Below are positions 26,028-35,494 of a stretch of DNA of 64,000 nt, one piece after another (position 1 is the first letter of the stretch; each line of letters begins with the position of its first letter). The position numbers were made by a program, and so were the translations under genes. The notes beneath the pieces were generated by a model. It worked only from the letters and a program-made list of their open reading frames with translations, was not told where the DNA came from and did no database searches. Source of the stretch: Ketobacter alkanivorans (GTDB lineage: Bacteria > Pseudomonadota > Gammaproteobacteria > Pseudomonadales > Ketobacteraceae); NCBI RefSeq assembly GCF_002863865.1, contig NZ_CP022684.1, positions 2,819,501 through 2,883,500 of the forward strand. Direction: 5' to 3'.

Positions 26028-27130
26028 CCAAGCAGCTGCAGGAAGAGCCCTATCGCTTTGAATTCTTTCAGGCGGTACGGCTACTGGAGATGGCTGCCCG
26101 CTTAAAAGCGGGAGAGAACAAAAAGTTTGCCCGTGTGCCTGTTGCCAAAGGTGCGCCCCCTAACCGTGAAAGTATCCGGTTTCGTGCCCAGGCCAGCCTG
26201 GCATTTCGTGGCGCTGACGTGGATCGAATTGAGATCACCGAAACCATCGAGCAGGATGATGGGGAAGCACCCCAAAAGCAGTGGCAGATGTTGATTAACA
26301 GCTTTGGGTTGTTTGGCAGTAATGGCGTACTGCCTTATCACATGAGCGAGTTGGTGATTCAACGTCTGCGTCAGAAGGATCGTTCACTGGCGAACTTTCT
26401 AGATGTGCTGAATCATCGCAGCACCTCGTTATATTACCAGGCGTGGCATAAATACCGCCTGCCTGTAGTGTACGAGCGAGCACATCGCGAAGGGCTTAAC
26501 CGCAATGATATATTCAGCCATGTATTGGCATCGTTCATTGGTCTGGGAACAGAAAAGTTACAAGAGCGACTACCTATACCGGATGATGCGTTGCTGGGAT
26601 TCAGTGGCCAACTGTCTCGTGGTACGCCTTCGGCACCTACCATGGCACGCATTTTGGAGCACTATTTCGAGCTGCCTATTAATGTTGAACAGTTTATTGG
26701 CAAGTGGCAGCCATTGCCCGAGGACATGCAAAGCAGGATACCTGGATTGGGTGTGCCGCTTGGGCAGAATAACGTGCTGGGTGAAAACGTAATACTGGGC
26801 CGTCATTGTTGGGATATTCAAAGTAAATTCCGCATTAGTCTGTCTCGGTTGACCTATGAGCAGTTCGTCAGCATTGCGCCTGGTACGAAAAAGATGAAAG
26901 CCCTCAAAGCGCTGGCCCGCTTTATGGCAGGTACAGAGTTTGATTTTGATATCGAGATCAGTATTCGTCAATGTGACTTGCCCAGAACCGGGCTGGGCCA
27001 GGTGGCACAACTGGATGGTAAGGCCATCAAGGGCGGCGAGTTGATGTTGGGCTGGAACAGCGGCCTCAGTAGTAAGAAAGACAATCTGCAAGACCAGAAC
27101 CGGCTGATCCAAATTCGGGTGAGTGAATAA
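25991..27130 (+). CDS. tssG: T6SS baseplate protein TssG
   Basis: A 379-residue TssG (VasB/ImpH family). Family marks are EPYRFEFFQAVRLLEM near residue 20, LFGSNGVLPYHMSELV near 108, and FIGLGTEKLQERL, with the C-terminal LGQVAQLDGKAIKGGELMLGW. It partners with TssF in the baseplate wedge. The start ATG 25991 lies inside the end of tssF with a GGAG upstream; no better start exists after the overlap without losing the conserved N-terminus. clpV follows after 37 bases. Confidence 0.94.
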   Translation: MASARRRKSLAVTKQLQEEPYRFEFFQAVRLLEMAARLKAGENKKFARVPVAKGAPPNRESIRFRAQASLAFRGADVDRIEITETIEQDDGEAPQKQWQMLINSFGLFGSNGVLPYHMSELVIQRLRQKDRSLANFLDVLNHRSTSLYYQAWHKYRLPVVYERAHREGLNRNDIFSHVLASFIGLGTEKLQERLPIPDDALLGFSGQLSRGTPSAPTMARILEHYFELPINVEQFIGKWQPLPEDMQSRIPGLGVPLGQNNVLGENVILGRHCWDIQSKFRISLSRLTYEQFVSIAPGTKKMKALKALARFMAGTEFDFDIEISIRQCDLPRTGLGQVAQLDGKAIKGGELMLGWNSGLSSKKDNLQDQNRLIQIRVSE

Positions 27131-27167
27131 TTCGATTAATCATTACTAAAATACAGGGAAGCTCAAC

Positions 27168-29837
27168 ATGATAAACGTAAACCTAAAATCCCTTGTGGAC
27201 AAAATGTCCCCCACTATGCGCGATTCCCTGGAAGGGGCGGCAGGACTCTGTATCGGTCGTAGCCACTACAATGTTGAAGTAGAGCATTGGCTGTTGAAGT
27301 TACTGGAGACTGTCGATACCGATTTCAACACGCTGTTGGAAAAGCACGAATTGGATATCAGTCATCTCAATAAACAGCTGACTAATACTGTAGAAAAGTT
27401 TAAAAGTGGCAGCTCGCGTCCGGCTGCGCTGTCACCGGCGATTGTCGAAGCCAGCAAGAATGCCTGGATGATCAGTTCGGTGGATTTTGGCCACGGTATG
27501 ATTACCAGCGGCCATTTACTGGCAGCCTTGATGTTGGATGATCAGTCGCGTCGAGCACTGCTGGATTCCGCTCCTGAATTCAAAAATATTGCGCCGGAAT
27601 CGCTGCGCGAAACGGCGCGGGCGATAATCGGCACGACCGGTGAATCGTCTAGCGGCAGCCACGCTGGATCTGCTCCCACTGGTACGCCGGGTGATGGCGC
27701 GGTACGCCCAAGCAAGACCCCGGCGTTGGATAAATACACCATCAACCTGACGGATAAAGCGCGGCAGGGGAAAATCGATCCGGTGCTGGGGCGTGATGAC
27801 GAAATTCGTCAGTGCATTGATATTCTTACGCGGCGGCGTCAGAACAACCCAATCCTGACCGGTGAGGCCGGGGTCGGTAAAACGGCCGTGGTGGAAGGTT
27901 TCGCTCTGCGTATCGCGAACGACGATGTACCAGAGCCATTGAAAGGTGTGGATCTGCACACGCTGGACTTAGGGTTGCTGCAAGCCGGGGCCAGTGTCAA
28001 AGGCGAGTTTGAGAATCGCCTGAAATCCGTGATTGAAGAAGTGAAATCCAGCCCCAAACCCATCATTATGTTTATTGATGAAGCCCATACCCTGATCGGA
28101 GCGGGTGGTAAGGAAGGTCAGGGTGACGCGGCCAACCTATTGAAGCCTGCATTGGCGCGTGGAGAATTGCGCACGGTTGCCGCTACCACATGGGCCGAAT
28201 ACAAGAAATATTTTGAGCGCGATCCTGCCTTAACACGCCGCTTTCAGGTCGTGAAAGTAGAAGAGCCAGATGAAGAAAAAGCCATCAATATGATGCGCGG
28301 AATCTCCAAGGTACTGCAGGATCATCACAAAGTACGCATTCTGGATGAAGCCATTATCGCCTCGGTAAAACTATCGAATCGCTATATACCAGGCCGCCAA
28401 TTACCGGATAAATCTGTGAGCCTGCTGGATACTGCATGCGCTCGTGTTGCCCTTAGTCAGACAGCAACCCCTTCTGCTATTGAAGACTGTCGCCGCAAAA
28501 TCTTTCAGGATGCCAGCAACGTAGCCAATATTGAGCGGGAAAACTCGGCCACCGGTGTCCATGATGAACGTATTGCGGCCTTGCACGAAAGTATGCAGCA
28601 GTCTGAACAGGAACTGCAGGAACTAGAAGCCCAGTGGGAAAAAGAAAAGGAGTTGATTCAACAGATTCGCGATGTGCGGGATCAGATAGAAGCAGACTTC
28701 TTGCGCACGCAGGGCGGTGAAGAGCGTGAGATCGATGATAGTAAACTCGCAGAATTGAAAGCCGAGTTGAAGACGCTGACTGCAAAACTGCAAGAGGTGC
28801 AGGGAATACAGCCATTGATGCAGGCTTCAGCGGATGAACAGGCAGTAGCTGAAGTAGTAGCGAACTGGACCGGCATACCGGTTGGGAAAATGGTGAGCGA
28901 TGAAATAAATGCGGTTCTGAATCTGAAAGATCGTTTGGAAGATCGAGTAATTGGGCAGCCTCATGCATTGGAGGCGGTGGCAAAAGCAGTACGCACCTCC
29001 CGTGCTGGATTAACTGATCCTCGCAAACCCATTGGCGTATTCCTGTTCGTTGGCACCAGCGGCGTGGGTAAAACTGAAACGGCGCTTTCGTTGGCGGATG
29101 TGATGTACGGTGGTGAGCATAACCTGACCGTGATTAATATGTCGGAGTTTAAAGAGGAGCACAAGGTATCTATGCTGTTGGGTTCTCCTCCAGGCTACGT
29201 TGGTTATGGTGAAGGTGGTGTGCTGACAGAGGCTGCCCGTCGCAAGCCATACTCAATCATACTGTTGGATGAAATGGAGAAGGCACACCCAGGCGTACAG
29301 GATATTTTCTATAACCTGTTCGATAAGGGCACCATCAAGGATGGTGAAGGTCGCGACATAGATTTCAAGAACACCATCATCATCATGACTTCCAACGCCG
29401 GTGAAGATGCTATTCGCGCTATCTTCAACCAAACCGAAGAGCGTCCAGATCCTGAGATTGTATTGGATAGCATTCGCCCGCATTTGCTACAACACTTCAA
29501 ACCGGCGTTTTTGGGTCGTACCACGTTGATCGCATACAATCCTTTGGATGATGAAGATTTGATGAAGATTGCGGCCATCAATATGCGTCGTATTGAGAAA
29601 CGAGTGAAAAGTCATTATGGGGCGTCATTCACTTACGACGAAGATGTGCTGTTGCACATTGTTGCGCGTTGCCATGAAGCTGAAACCGGTGCCCGTAATA
29701 TCGAGAATATTCTTAATAAAACCATGCTGCCTGAATTGGCAAGCGAGTGTTTGCATCATATGGCGAATGACGAGCCGGTGATGAATATTCATGTGGGTGT
29801 TACTGAAGAAGGTGATTTCACCTATAAAGTAAGCTAA
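27168..29837 (+). CDS. clpV: T6SS sheath-disassembly ATPase ClpV (TssH)
   Basis: An 889-residue AAA+ unfoldase of the ClpB/ClpV type. It has a Clp_N domain (residues 1-150), a first ATPase domain with Walker A GEAGVGKT, a coiled-coil M-domain (about 405-540) and a second ATPase domain with GTSGVGKT, ending in a D2-small domain. The N-terminal region, [20 protein letters not shown], is typical of ClpV rather than ClpB. ClpV pulls apart contracted sheaths so subunits can be reused. Both Walker B motifs ([17 protein letters not shown]) are intact. It is followed by a stable inverted repeat and then the TssB-TssC fusion gene. Confidence 0.96.
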   Translation: MINVNLKSLVDKMSPTMRDSLEGAAGLCIGRSHYNVEVEHWLLKLLETVDTDFNTLLEKHELDISHLNKQLTNTVEKFKSGSSRPAALSPAIVEASKNAWMISSVDFGHGMITSGHLLAALMLDDQSRRALLDSAPEFKNIAPESLRETARAIIGTTGESSSGSHAGSAPTGTPGDGAVRPSKTPALDKYTINLTDKARQGKIDPVLGRDDEIRQCIDILTRRRQNNPILTGEAGVGKTAVVEGFALRIANDDVPEPLKGVDLHTLDLGLLQAGASVKGEFENRLKSVIEEVKSSPKPIIMFIDEAHTLIGAGGKEGQGDAANLLKPALARGELRTVAATTWAEYKKYFERDPALTRRFQVVKVEEPDEEKAINMMRGISKVLQDHHKVRILDEAIIASVKLSNRYIPGRQLPDKSVSLLDTACARVALSQTATPSAIEDCRRKIFQDASNVANIERENSATGVHDERIAALHESMQQSEQELQELEAQWEKEKELIQQIRDVRDQIEADFLRTQGGEEREIDDSKLAELKAELKTLTAKLQEVQGIQPLMQASADEQAVAEVVANWTGIPVGKMVSDEINAVLNLKDRLEDRVIGQPHALEAVAKAVRTSRAGLTDPRKPIGVFLFVGTSGVGKTETALSLADVMYGGEHNLTVINMSEFKEEHKVSMLLGSPPGYVGYGEGGVLTEAARRKPYSIILLDEMEKAHPGVQDIFYNLFDKGTIKDGEGRDIDFKNTIIIMTSNAGEDAIRAIFNQTEERPDPEIVLDSIRPHLLQHFKPAFLGRTTLIAYNPLDDEDLMKIAAINMRRIEKRVKSHYGASFTYDEDVLLHIVARCHEAETGARNIENILNKTMLPELASECLHHMANDEPVMNIHVGVTEEGDFTYKVS

Positions 29838-29853
29838 GGCCGCTTCTGCAAAA

Positions 29854-29884
29854 GCACGAGGCTGAGTCAGAGCAGGCCTCGTGC
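29854..29884 (+). other. Inverted repeat between clpV and the TssBC-like gene
   Basis: GCACGAGGC (29854-29862) and GCCTCGTGC (29876-29884) form a perfect nine-base stem with a 13-base loop. No T-run follows, so it is unlikely to be a classical terminator. It may be an mRNA processing or stability element within the transcript. Confidence 0.5.
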
Positions 29885-29921
29885 CATCAGATATAACATA
29901 CGAAACGAAGAGAGATCAGCT

Positions 29922-31439
29922 ATGAGCAGGGCAACCATGAACACCGGCGGAGTTCCCATTTCCTCTGGATCGGATCAGGGGGCTTCCCAGTTGGTTCGTA
30001 ATCGCCCCTGCCATATCGTTGTTTTGGCTGATTTGAGCGGACGTAATCACAGTGGGTTGGATGATCATACAACGCTTTCACAGCGCAAAGTTCATGAAGT
30101 AACGCGTGATAATTTTGATGATGTATTCGTACGTATTGGGGTGACCCTGGATCTGGTTATCGCCGATAAGCCAATTAAGTTTCAAGAGCTGGATGATTTG
30201 CACCCTGATTATATATATGAGCGTGTTGATCTGTTCAGCCAGTTTCGTACCTTAAAGCGAAAGCTCAACAAAGCAGACAGCTTTGATGCGGCAGCGCGGG
30301 AGATTCAAAGTTGGTCTACCGCCAAAAAGCAGGAGCATTCTGAGCCTACTCCTCAAACCACAGGTGATGATGGTCAGGATGATGTGTTGGACATGCTGTT
30401 GCATTCCACGCGAGCACAGCAGGAGGCGGCGCAATCAATTCAGGGTTTGATTCAGCAGATTGTATCACCTTACGTTGTGCCGGCAGATGATCCGCGGAAA
30501 AGTGAGTTACTGAATACAGTAGATCAGGCCACCAGTCATCTGCTACGTGAAATACTGCACAGCAGTGCGTTCCAAGATATTGAATCCAGTTGGCGTGGAT
30601 TATATTGGTTGCTAAAGCAGCTGGAGACGGATCAGAATCTGCGTTTATTTGTTGCAGATGTTAGCCTGCAGGAGGTTGTAGCAGATAATCAAGCCAACGC
30701 TGATACCACCACCCAATTGCATAAGCTACTGGTTGATCAGAAGGTCGGCGAAGGCTCAGTACCCTATAGTGTGATTGTTGCGGACTATCGTATTGAAGAT
30801 CAGGTAAGCCATTGTGAAGCACTCGCTAATCTTGCCAGTGTTGCTGCTGATTCCCATGCAGTGTTGCTTGCAGGTGGGTCTGAGCGTTTGGCTGGTTGCC
30901 CTGGCCTGGCAACCATCTCGGATCCGGATCATTGGTACTTACACAATCAGGGCGAGACTGATTTTACGCTGATGTGGAACGCTATTCGAGAGCAGGATTA
31001 CAGTCAGTATGTTGTGTTGACCTGTCCGCGATTTATGTTGCGTTTGCCCTATGGTGCACAAACCAGTCCGCTGGAAGCGTTCGAGTTTGAAGAGCTACCC
31101 CAAGATGGACAGCATGCTTACTATCTGTGGGGCAACGGGGCCTGGTTGGTGGCAGCGCAGCTAGGTAATTACTTTAGCGGCGGTGGTTGGTCGATGCAGG
31201 CAACCAGCGCTACAAAAGTTACCCAGTTGCCACTTCATGTGTACAAGGAGCATGGGCAAAGCAATGTCATGCCCTGTGCCGAGGTATTGTTAACCGATGT
31301 CACGGCTGGTGCATTGATGAATAACGGATTGTTGCCATTGCGCTCGGTAAGGGATGAAGATAGCGTGGTGATCCCTACGTTGCGGTCGATTTCTTCTTTC
31401 GATCCAATGCTGCTCGGCCCCTGGAGCGAAGTTCGATAG
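29922..31439 (+). CDS. TssB-TssC fusion-like sheath protein
   Basis: A 505-residue protein at the end of the T6SS operon. Residues 25-130 resemble TssB (VVLADLSG, then REVHEVTRDNFDDVF-like and LDDLHPDYIYERV, matching the TssB blocks [17 protein letters not shown] and MDDFDPTAI). After a Gln/Thr linker, residues 180-460 resemble TssC: IESSWRGLYWLLKQL, YSVIVADYRI, RFMLRLPYG and YLWGNGAWLVA. The C-terminal handshake region of TssC is absent; the protein ends LLGPWSEVR. Related 'sheath domain-containing' proteins exist in other T6SS loci, but their role is unclear to me. It could start, cap or regulate the sheath. The start has AAGAGAG upstream. Confidence 0.8.
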   Translation: MSRATMNTGGVPISSGSDQGASQLVRNRPCHIVVLADLSGRNHSGLDDHTTLSQRKVHEVTRDNFDDVFVRIGVTLDLVIADKPIKFQELDDLHPDYIYERVDLFSQFRTLKRKLNKADSFDAAAREIQSWSTAKKQEHSEPTPQTTGDDGQDDVLDMLLHSTRAQQEAAQSIQGLIQQIVSPYVVPADDPRKSELLNTVDQATSHLLREILHSSAFQDIESSWRGLYWLLKQLETDQNLRLFVADVSLQEVVADNQANADTTTQLHKLLVDQKVGEGSVPYSVIVADYRIEDQVSHCEALANLASVAADSHAVLLAGGSERLAGCPGLATISDPDHWYLHNQGETDFTLMWNAIREQDYSQYVVLTCPRFMLRLPYGAQTSPLEAFEFEELPQDGQHAYYLWGNGAWLVAAQLGNYFSGGGWSMQATSATKVTQLPLHVYKEHGQSNVMPCAEVLLTDVTAGALMNNGLLPLRSVRDEDSVVIPTLRSISSFDPMLLGPWSEVR

Positions 31440-31470
31440 CGTATTCTATCGATGAATAAGATGTTTGAAT

Positions 31471-34095
31471 TTACTCAAGCCGGACTTTCTCCAAATCCAG
31501 GGCTTCGAATTCACCTTGTTGGTTGATGATGGAGCCCCATACTTGATGGCTGGCCTGATGATCGGATGCACTGAATGACAATGGCTTACCAATACCAAGA
31601 TCCACGTTATTGAGGCGCTCTAATTCATCCACCAGTTCTTCAGTTGTGAAGTAGCGTCCCGCATTAATAAGAGCCATCGTAAACAGTTTCGCGGCAACAT
31701 ATCCCTCCAATGAAACAAAACCGGGCTGCTCTGTCGGAAAGTGCTGTTTCATTGCTTGCTGGTATTCCAGTACGCCGGATGCGTAGGCATCATACATAGG
31801 TACTACCTGCGATACAATGACACCTTCACCACCGTTATTTTCAGATTCTCTCAGTTCTTCGGCCAGCGCCGCCGATCCAACAAATGATACGTTGGCGAAA
31901 TGCCCTTGATAACCATTGATGCGCATCAGTTTGATAAAACGGGAGCTGGCAGGATAGGTTCCTACGATGATAACACCTTCTAAGTGATGAATTTCTGGCC
32001 GCAGTAAAGCGATGGCATTCATCACTCGAGTGCTGTTACGCTGATAACTTGCTGTGCTGAGATCGTTAAGAGAAACACCGTACTGGTCGATGGCATTGGC
32101 CACACCAGTGAGTCCATCCCGCCCAAAGCTGTCGTCCTGATAGAACACAGCGATATTCTTTGGTGTGATGCCCAAGACACTTACAAAGTAATGTACTAAA
32201 GCAGCTGTTTCCTCGCCGTAGCTTGCACGGTAGTTAAACACGTAACGATCCGGAGGATCATTACGCAATATTTGCGCTCCAGAGAATGCACCGAACAGGA
32301 TCATTTTATTCTCAAGCAGTTGCGGCAGTATGGCTTTGCTGGTGGGTGTGCCAACGTTGCCCAAAAGAGCAAACACGCCGTTTTCGTTGTCAAGAAACTC
32401 ACTCATATTGTGAGAGGCTTGCTCGGGCTCGTAGCCATCATCCAGTGATTTTAAATGCAGTGTGCGGCCGTGGATGCCACCATTTGCGTTAAGCTGATGA
32501 AAGTACGCTTCGGCACCCATGCGCATGGCGCGTCCAAGCTCTCGGGCACTGCCACTAAAAGCTGCACTCATGCCGAGCTGGATCCGATCGTGGCTGACAC
32601 CTCGTTGTGGTTGAGCCATGCCGATGCCATAGATAACATGGTCGGTTATTCCGTAACGCCAACTGGGAACCGCGTAAATCGCAATGCTGGCAATACAGAT
32701 AATGCTGCAAAGTACAGTGATCCAAAGGTTGCGAGTTCTGCTACCCGCTTTTTCATTGGGGGAGTTTGTCGAATAAGATGGCTCAGCGCGATGGGCAGGG
32801 TTGCTGTAGCCATCAATGGATGGTTGGCTTGACTGTGGGGATGAAGGTACGTTGTGAGCAAACGGAGATGTGCCGGCCTGAACAAAGTTGGCTACTGAAA
32901 TCGGTCGGGAGCCGGGTGTTTGCGGCATGGAATGAGATGTAGAACGTGCCTGAGGTGATACAACGCGGGTGCGATCATCCAGTGCTTCGGCGTGAACAAC
33001 CAAGCCGTGATGCCGGAACAGCGTTACATACCGTTTTGCTTCCTGCTCATTAATATCTTTTTTGATCGTAATGCGTTTTTTACTTAGTAATGCGCTTAAT
33101 TGTGCATCGGAAAAACGTAATGCCTGCTTCAAACCGGCGCGTATCTGGTCGGCAGTGAAGCCTCCCAACATTTCACCCTGACATACCAAATTGAACAATA
33201 TAGGGTCGTTATCGGGTGCAGTGGGTGTGTCCGAAGGGCCTGCATCCCGAAGGCATTGTGAAAAGGCTTGCCACAATTCGACAGTGGATGCGAACCGCTG
33301 CTCCCGTTCCAGCGCCATGGCTTTGTACACAACCGGCTGCAGTATCTCGCAAGCCGGGTCGGTTAGCGAATAGCTGGACAATGGCGGTGGTAGCTCTCGC
33401 ATTTGCTTGGCCATGATCACTTCACGACTGGCTCCGCGATAAGGTGCCTCACCCGTAATCATAAAATGAAGAATGGCGCCGATGCCGTAGATGTCGGCCA
33501 GGTGATTGATATTGGCACCCCGGATTTGTTCCGGAGCCAGATAGCCAGGGGTGCCCATGACTGTACCCAGCTGTGTATGCTTGAGGTTTTCCTCGTGCAT
33601 AGGCTTGCTGATGCCGAAATCCACAACTTTTACCGTCGTGTCGTTACCTGAAAGGGTGGCCACCATTACATTGCCGGGCTTCAGATCCCGGTGTACCACG
33701 TTGTGTTGGTGGGCAGCGTTGATGGCGCTGCACAAAGGTTCCATCAGCCAAGTGATGTTAGGCAGGCTAAGCCCCTTCTCTTTATATACTATGTCTGCCA
33801 GGGATGCCCCTTCCAGGTATTCCATCACGAGAAACACCAATCCATCTTCGGTATGGCCGAAATCCAATACGCTGACGATATTAGGGTGATTCAATTGGCT
33901 GCAGATGCGAGCCTCACGCAGGAAGAGCTGGATAAAGTCATCGTCATAAAAGCTGGGCAGCAGCATTTTGACCACCACTTTTCGTGCCAGGCTGAGTTGC
34001 TCAGCCAGATATACTCGACTCATTCCACCATCGGCCAGCATGGCATCGATGCGATAGGTATCCTTCAGTGTGCGGCCGATGAGTGGATCGGTCAT
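31471..34095 (-). CDS. Transmembrane Ser/Thr kinase with periplasmic ligand-binding domain (PpkA-like)
   Basis: An 874-residue receptor-type kinase. Residues 14-282 are a complete eukaryote-like kinase domain: glycine loop ADGGMSRVY, Lys43, HRDLKPGN (Asp137), DFG (159-161) and GTPGYLAPE. Residues 298-371 form a small domain also found in the neighbouring gene. A disordered linker follows, then one membrane span (457-477) and an extracytoplasmic type I periplasmic-binding fold of the Leu/Ile/Val-binding family (about 504-870; RIQLGMSAAFSGSARELGRA, LLGNVGTPTSKA, FGRDGLTG). Next to a T6SS with FHA and TagF proteins it is probably the PpkA-type kinase activating secretion, with its own sensor. 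It is convergent with the T6SS operon, 31 bases away. Confidence 0.87.
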   Translation of the reverse strand: MTDPLIGRTLKDTYRIDAMLADGGMSRVYLAEQLSLARKVVVKMLLPSFYDDDFIQLFLREARICSQLNHPNIVSVLDFGHTEDGLVFLVMEYLEGASLADIVYKEKGLSLPNITWLMEPLCSAINAAHQHNVVHRDLKPGNVMVATLSGNDTTVKVVDFGISKPMHEENLKHTQLGTVMGTPGYLAPEQIRGANINHLADIYGIGAILHFMITGEAPYRGASREVIMAKQMRELPPPLSSYSLTDPACEILQPVVYKAMALEREQRFASTVELWQAFSQCLRDAGPSDTPTAPDNDPILFNLVCQGEMLGGFTADQIRAGLKQALRFSDAQLSALLSKKRITIKKDINEQEAKRYVTLFRHHGLVVHAEALDDRTRVVSPQARSTSHSMPQTPGSRPISVANFVQAGTSPFAHNVPSSPQSSQPSIDGYSNPAHRAEPSYSTNSPNEKAGSRTRNLWITVLCSIICIASIAIYAVPSWRYGITDHVIYGIGMAQPQRGVSHDRIQLGMSAAFSGSARELGRAMRMGAEAYFHQLNANGGIHGRTLHLKSLDDGYEPEQASHNMSEFLDNENGVFALLGNVGTPTSKAILPQLLENKMILFGAFSGAQILRNDPPDRYVFNYRASYGEETAALVHYFVSVLGITPKNIAVFYQDDSFGRDGLTGVANAIDQYGVSLNDLSTASYQRNSTRVMNAIALLRPEIHHLEGVIIVGTYPASSRFIKLMRINGYQGHFANVSFVGSAALAEELRESENNGGEGVIVSQVVPMYDAYASGVLEYQQAMKQHFPTEQPGFVSLEGYVAAKLFTMALINAGRYFTTEELVDELERLNNVDLGIGKPLSFSASDHQASHQVWGSIINQQGEFEALDLEKVRLE

Positions 34096-34312
34096 TGGGG
34101 TCCCTTAGGGTCAGCGATAGGTTGGTCAGTAGAGTATAGATGAGGGAGCGGCGAGTTTCTTTTGAGCTTGGGCAACAATTTATTTACACTTCCGGATGTG
34201 TTTCGCTTGGGGGCGAAATGGTTGAATCTACGTTTTAAATACAATGTCTTAAGTGTACCGGCACCATTACATCGCGGTGGCGGGCACAGGTTGTGAAGTC
34301 AGGGGATAAGTC

Positions 34313-35491
34313 ATGGAAGTCAGCCCAACCTATCGAGTGGTGTTTACGGGGAAATTTACATCTGAGTCAGGAGCGGCGGCAGCGGTATCCGGTTTCGCTG
34401 CCTTGGCTCGTATATCCAACGAGAAAGCTGCCCAGGTGTTAGGTGCTGAGCGGGTTCTGAAGCAGGGGCTGGAGTTAAAGGTGGCCCATGCCTATCGAGA
34501 GAAATTGGAGCAGATTGGCTTACAGGTAAGCATTCAACCGCAAAAGGTGGAAAAACCAGTCTTGTCGTTGTCACTTGAGCCCATCGAGAATGAGCCCCCT
34601 GCGGATAATCACAACGAGATCAAACCCGGTCAGGAAGTCGTGGATTCACCGGTCGCCCAACTTTCTACAGATCGTATGCGGTGTCCGAAATGTGGCCATG
34701 AGCAGGATAAGGCTGCACAATGCGATTCCTGCGGAGTCTACGTGCATAAGGTCCAGTCAGCGGAGCCAGCCTTGACCGATCGTGGTGCAGCGGTGCGCGG
34801 GGAAGCTGATTCTGATGAGCCCGGTGATCCCAAACTTATTTCAGTAGTAACTGCAGTGGTTGCGGCGCTGGTATGTGCCTATCTATGGTTGGGGATCGCG
34901 GTAATTTCAGAATATGAACTGGGAATTGTTGCCTGGGCCATAGGGGGTGTTGTGGGTTTTGCTGCCATTGCATCGGGATCTGCCGGGATGCGTACCGGGG
35001 TTATGTGCGGGGCTTTAGCCTTGGCATCCATTCTGGGTGGAAAGCTTTTGGTGGTGAACCATTTTTACGGAGAGATTGCGTCTGCGCTGCAGCAGGAGCT
35101 ACCGGAAGAAGGGTTGTTTCAATCCTATCAGGCTTACAATGAAATGGCCCGCTACTATGTGGAGCAGGTTGATACGGATGCGGAGTTGCGCAGTTTCATG
35201 GTGCACTATGATTTCGCCGACACAGACGATCCCGATATGATTACCAGCGACGAGCTGGACTTTTTTCGGCAAGAAGAGGCACCCATCCTGGAAGCAACGG
35301 CGGCTGAGCCGATTGATGTGGAGGCTTTCCGCGATCTGGATCAATTAAGCGGATCGGAATATGCAGAAAGCCTGTTGGGTTATAGCACTTGGGATGCGCT
35401 GAAAGAGGATTTAGGCCCGATCGACTACCTGTTCTTCTTTCTGGGTATCGCGACAGCGTTTCGTATGGGTGCCAGTGGCCGTTTGGGCTAG
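34313..35491 (+). CDS. Membrane protein with zinc ribbon and a domain shared with the adjacent kinase
   Basis: A 392-residue protein, not recognised by name. Residues 5-75 align by eye with residues 299-370 of the divergent kinase. Shared points are an aromatic/hydrophobic start with VVFTGKF, ARISN versus LRFSD, KQGL versus KKDI, a Tyr and GLQV versus GLVV. A zinc ribbon follows (CPKCGHEQ, CDSCGVYV; four Cys). Next come two or three membrane spans (about residues 178-250), a soluble acidic part and a C-terminal hydrophobic segment (YLFFFLGIATAFRMG). Being divergent from the kinase with only 217 bases between, it is probably a functional partner. Confidence 0.68.
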   Translation: MEVSPTYRVVFTGKFTSESGAAAAVSGFAALARISNEKAAQVLGAERVLKQGLELKVAHAYREKLEQIGLQVSIQPQKVEKPVLSLSLEPIENEPPADNHNEIKPGQEVVDSPVAQLSTDRMRCPKCGHEQDKAAQCDSCGVYVHKVQSAEPALTDRGAAVRGEADSDEPGDPKLISVVTAVVAALVCAYLWLGIAVISEYELGIVAWAIGGVVGFAAIASGSAGMRTGVMCGALALASILGGKLLVVNHFYGEIASALQQELPEEGLFQSYQAYNEMARYYVEQVDTDAELRSFMVHYDFADTDDPDMITSDELDFFRQEEAPILEATAAEPIDVEAFRDLDQLSGSEYAESLLGYSTWDALKEDLGPIDYLFFFLGIATAFRMGASGRLG

Positions 35492-35494
35492 AGT

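Noticed and set aside
34201..34218. TTTCGC...GCGAAA hairpin between the kinase and its neighbour
   Set aside because: The stem is short and not followed by T residues; in a divergent promoter region it could be an operator, but nothing supports this.
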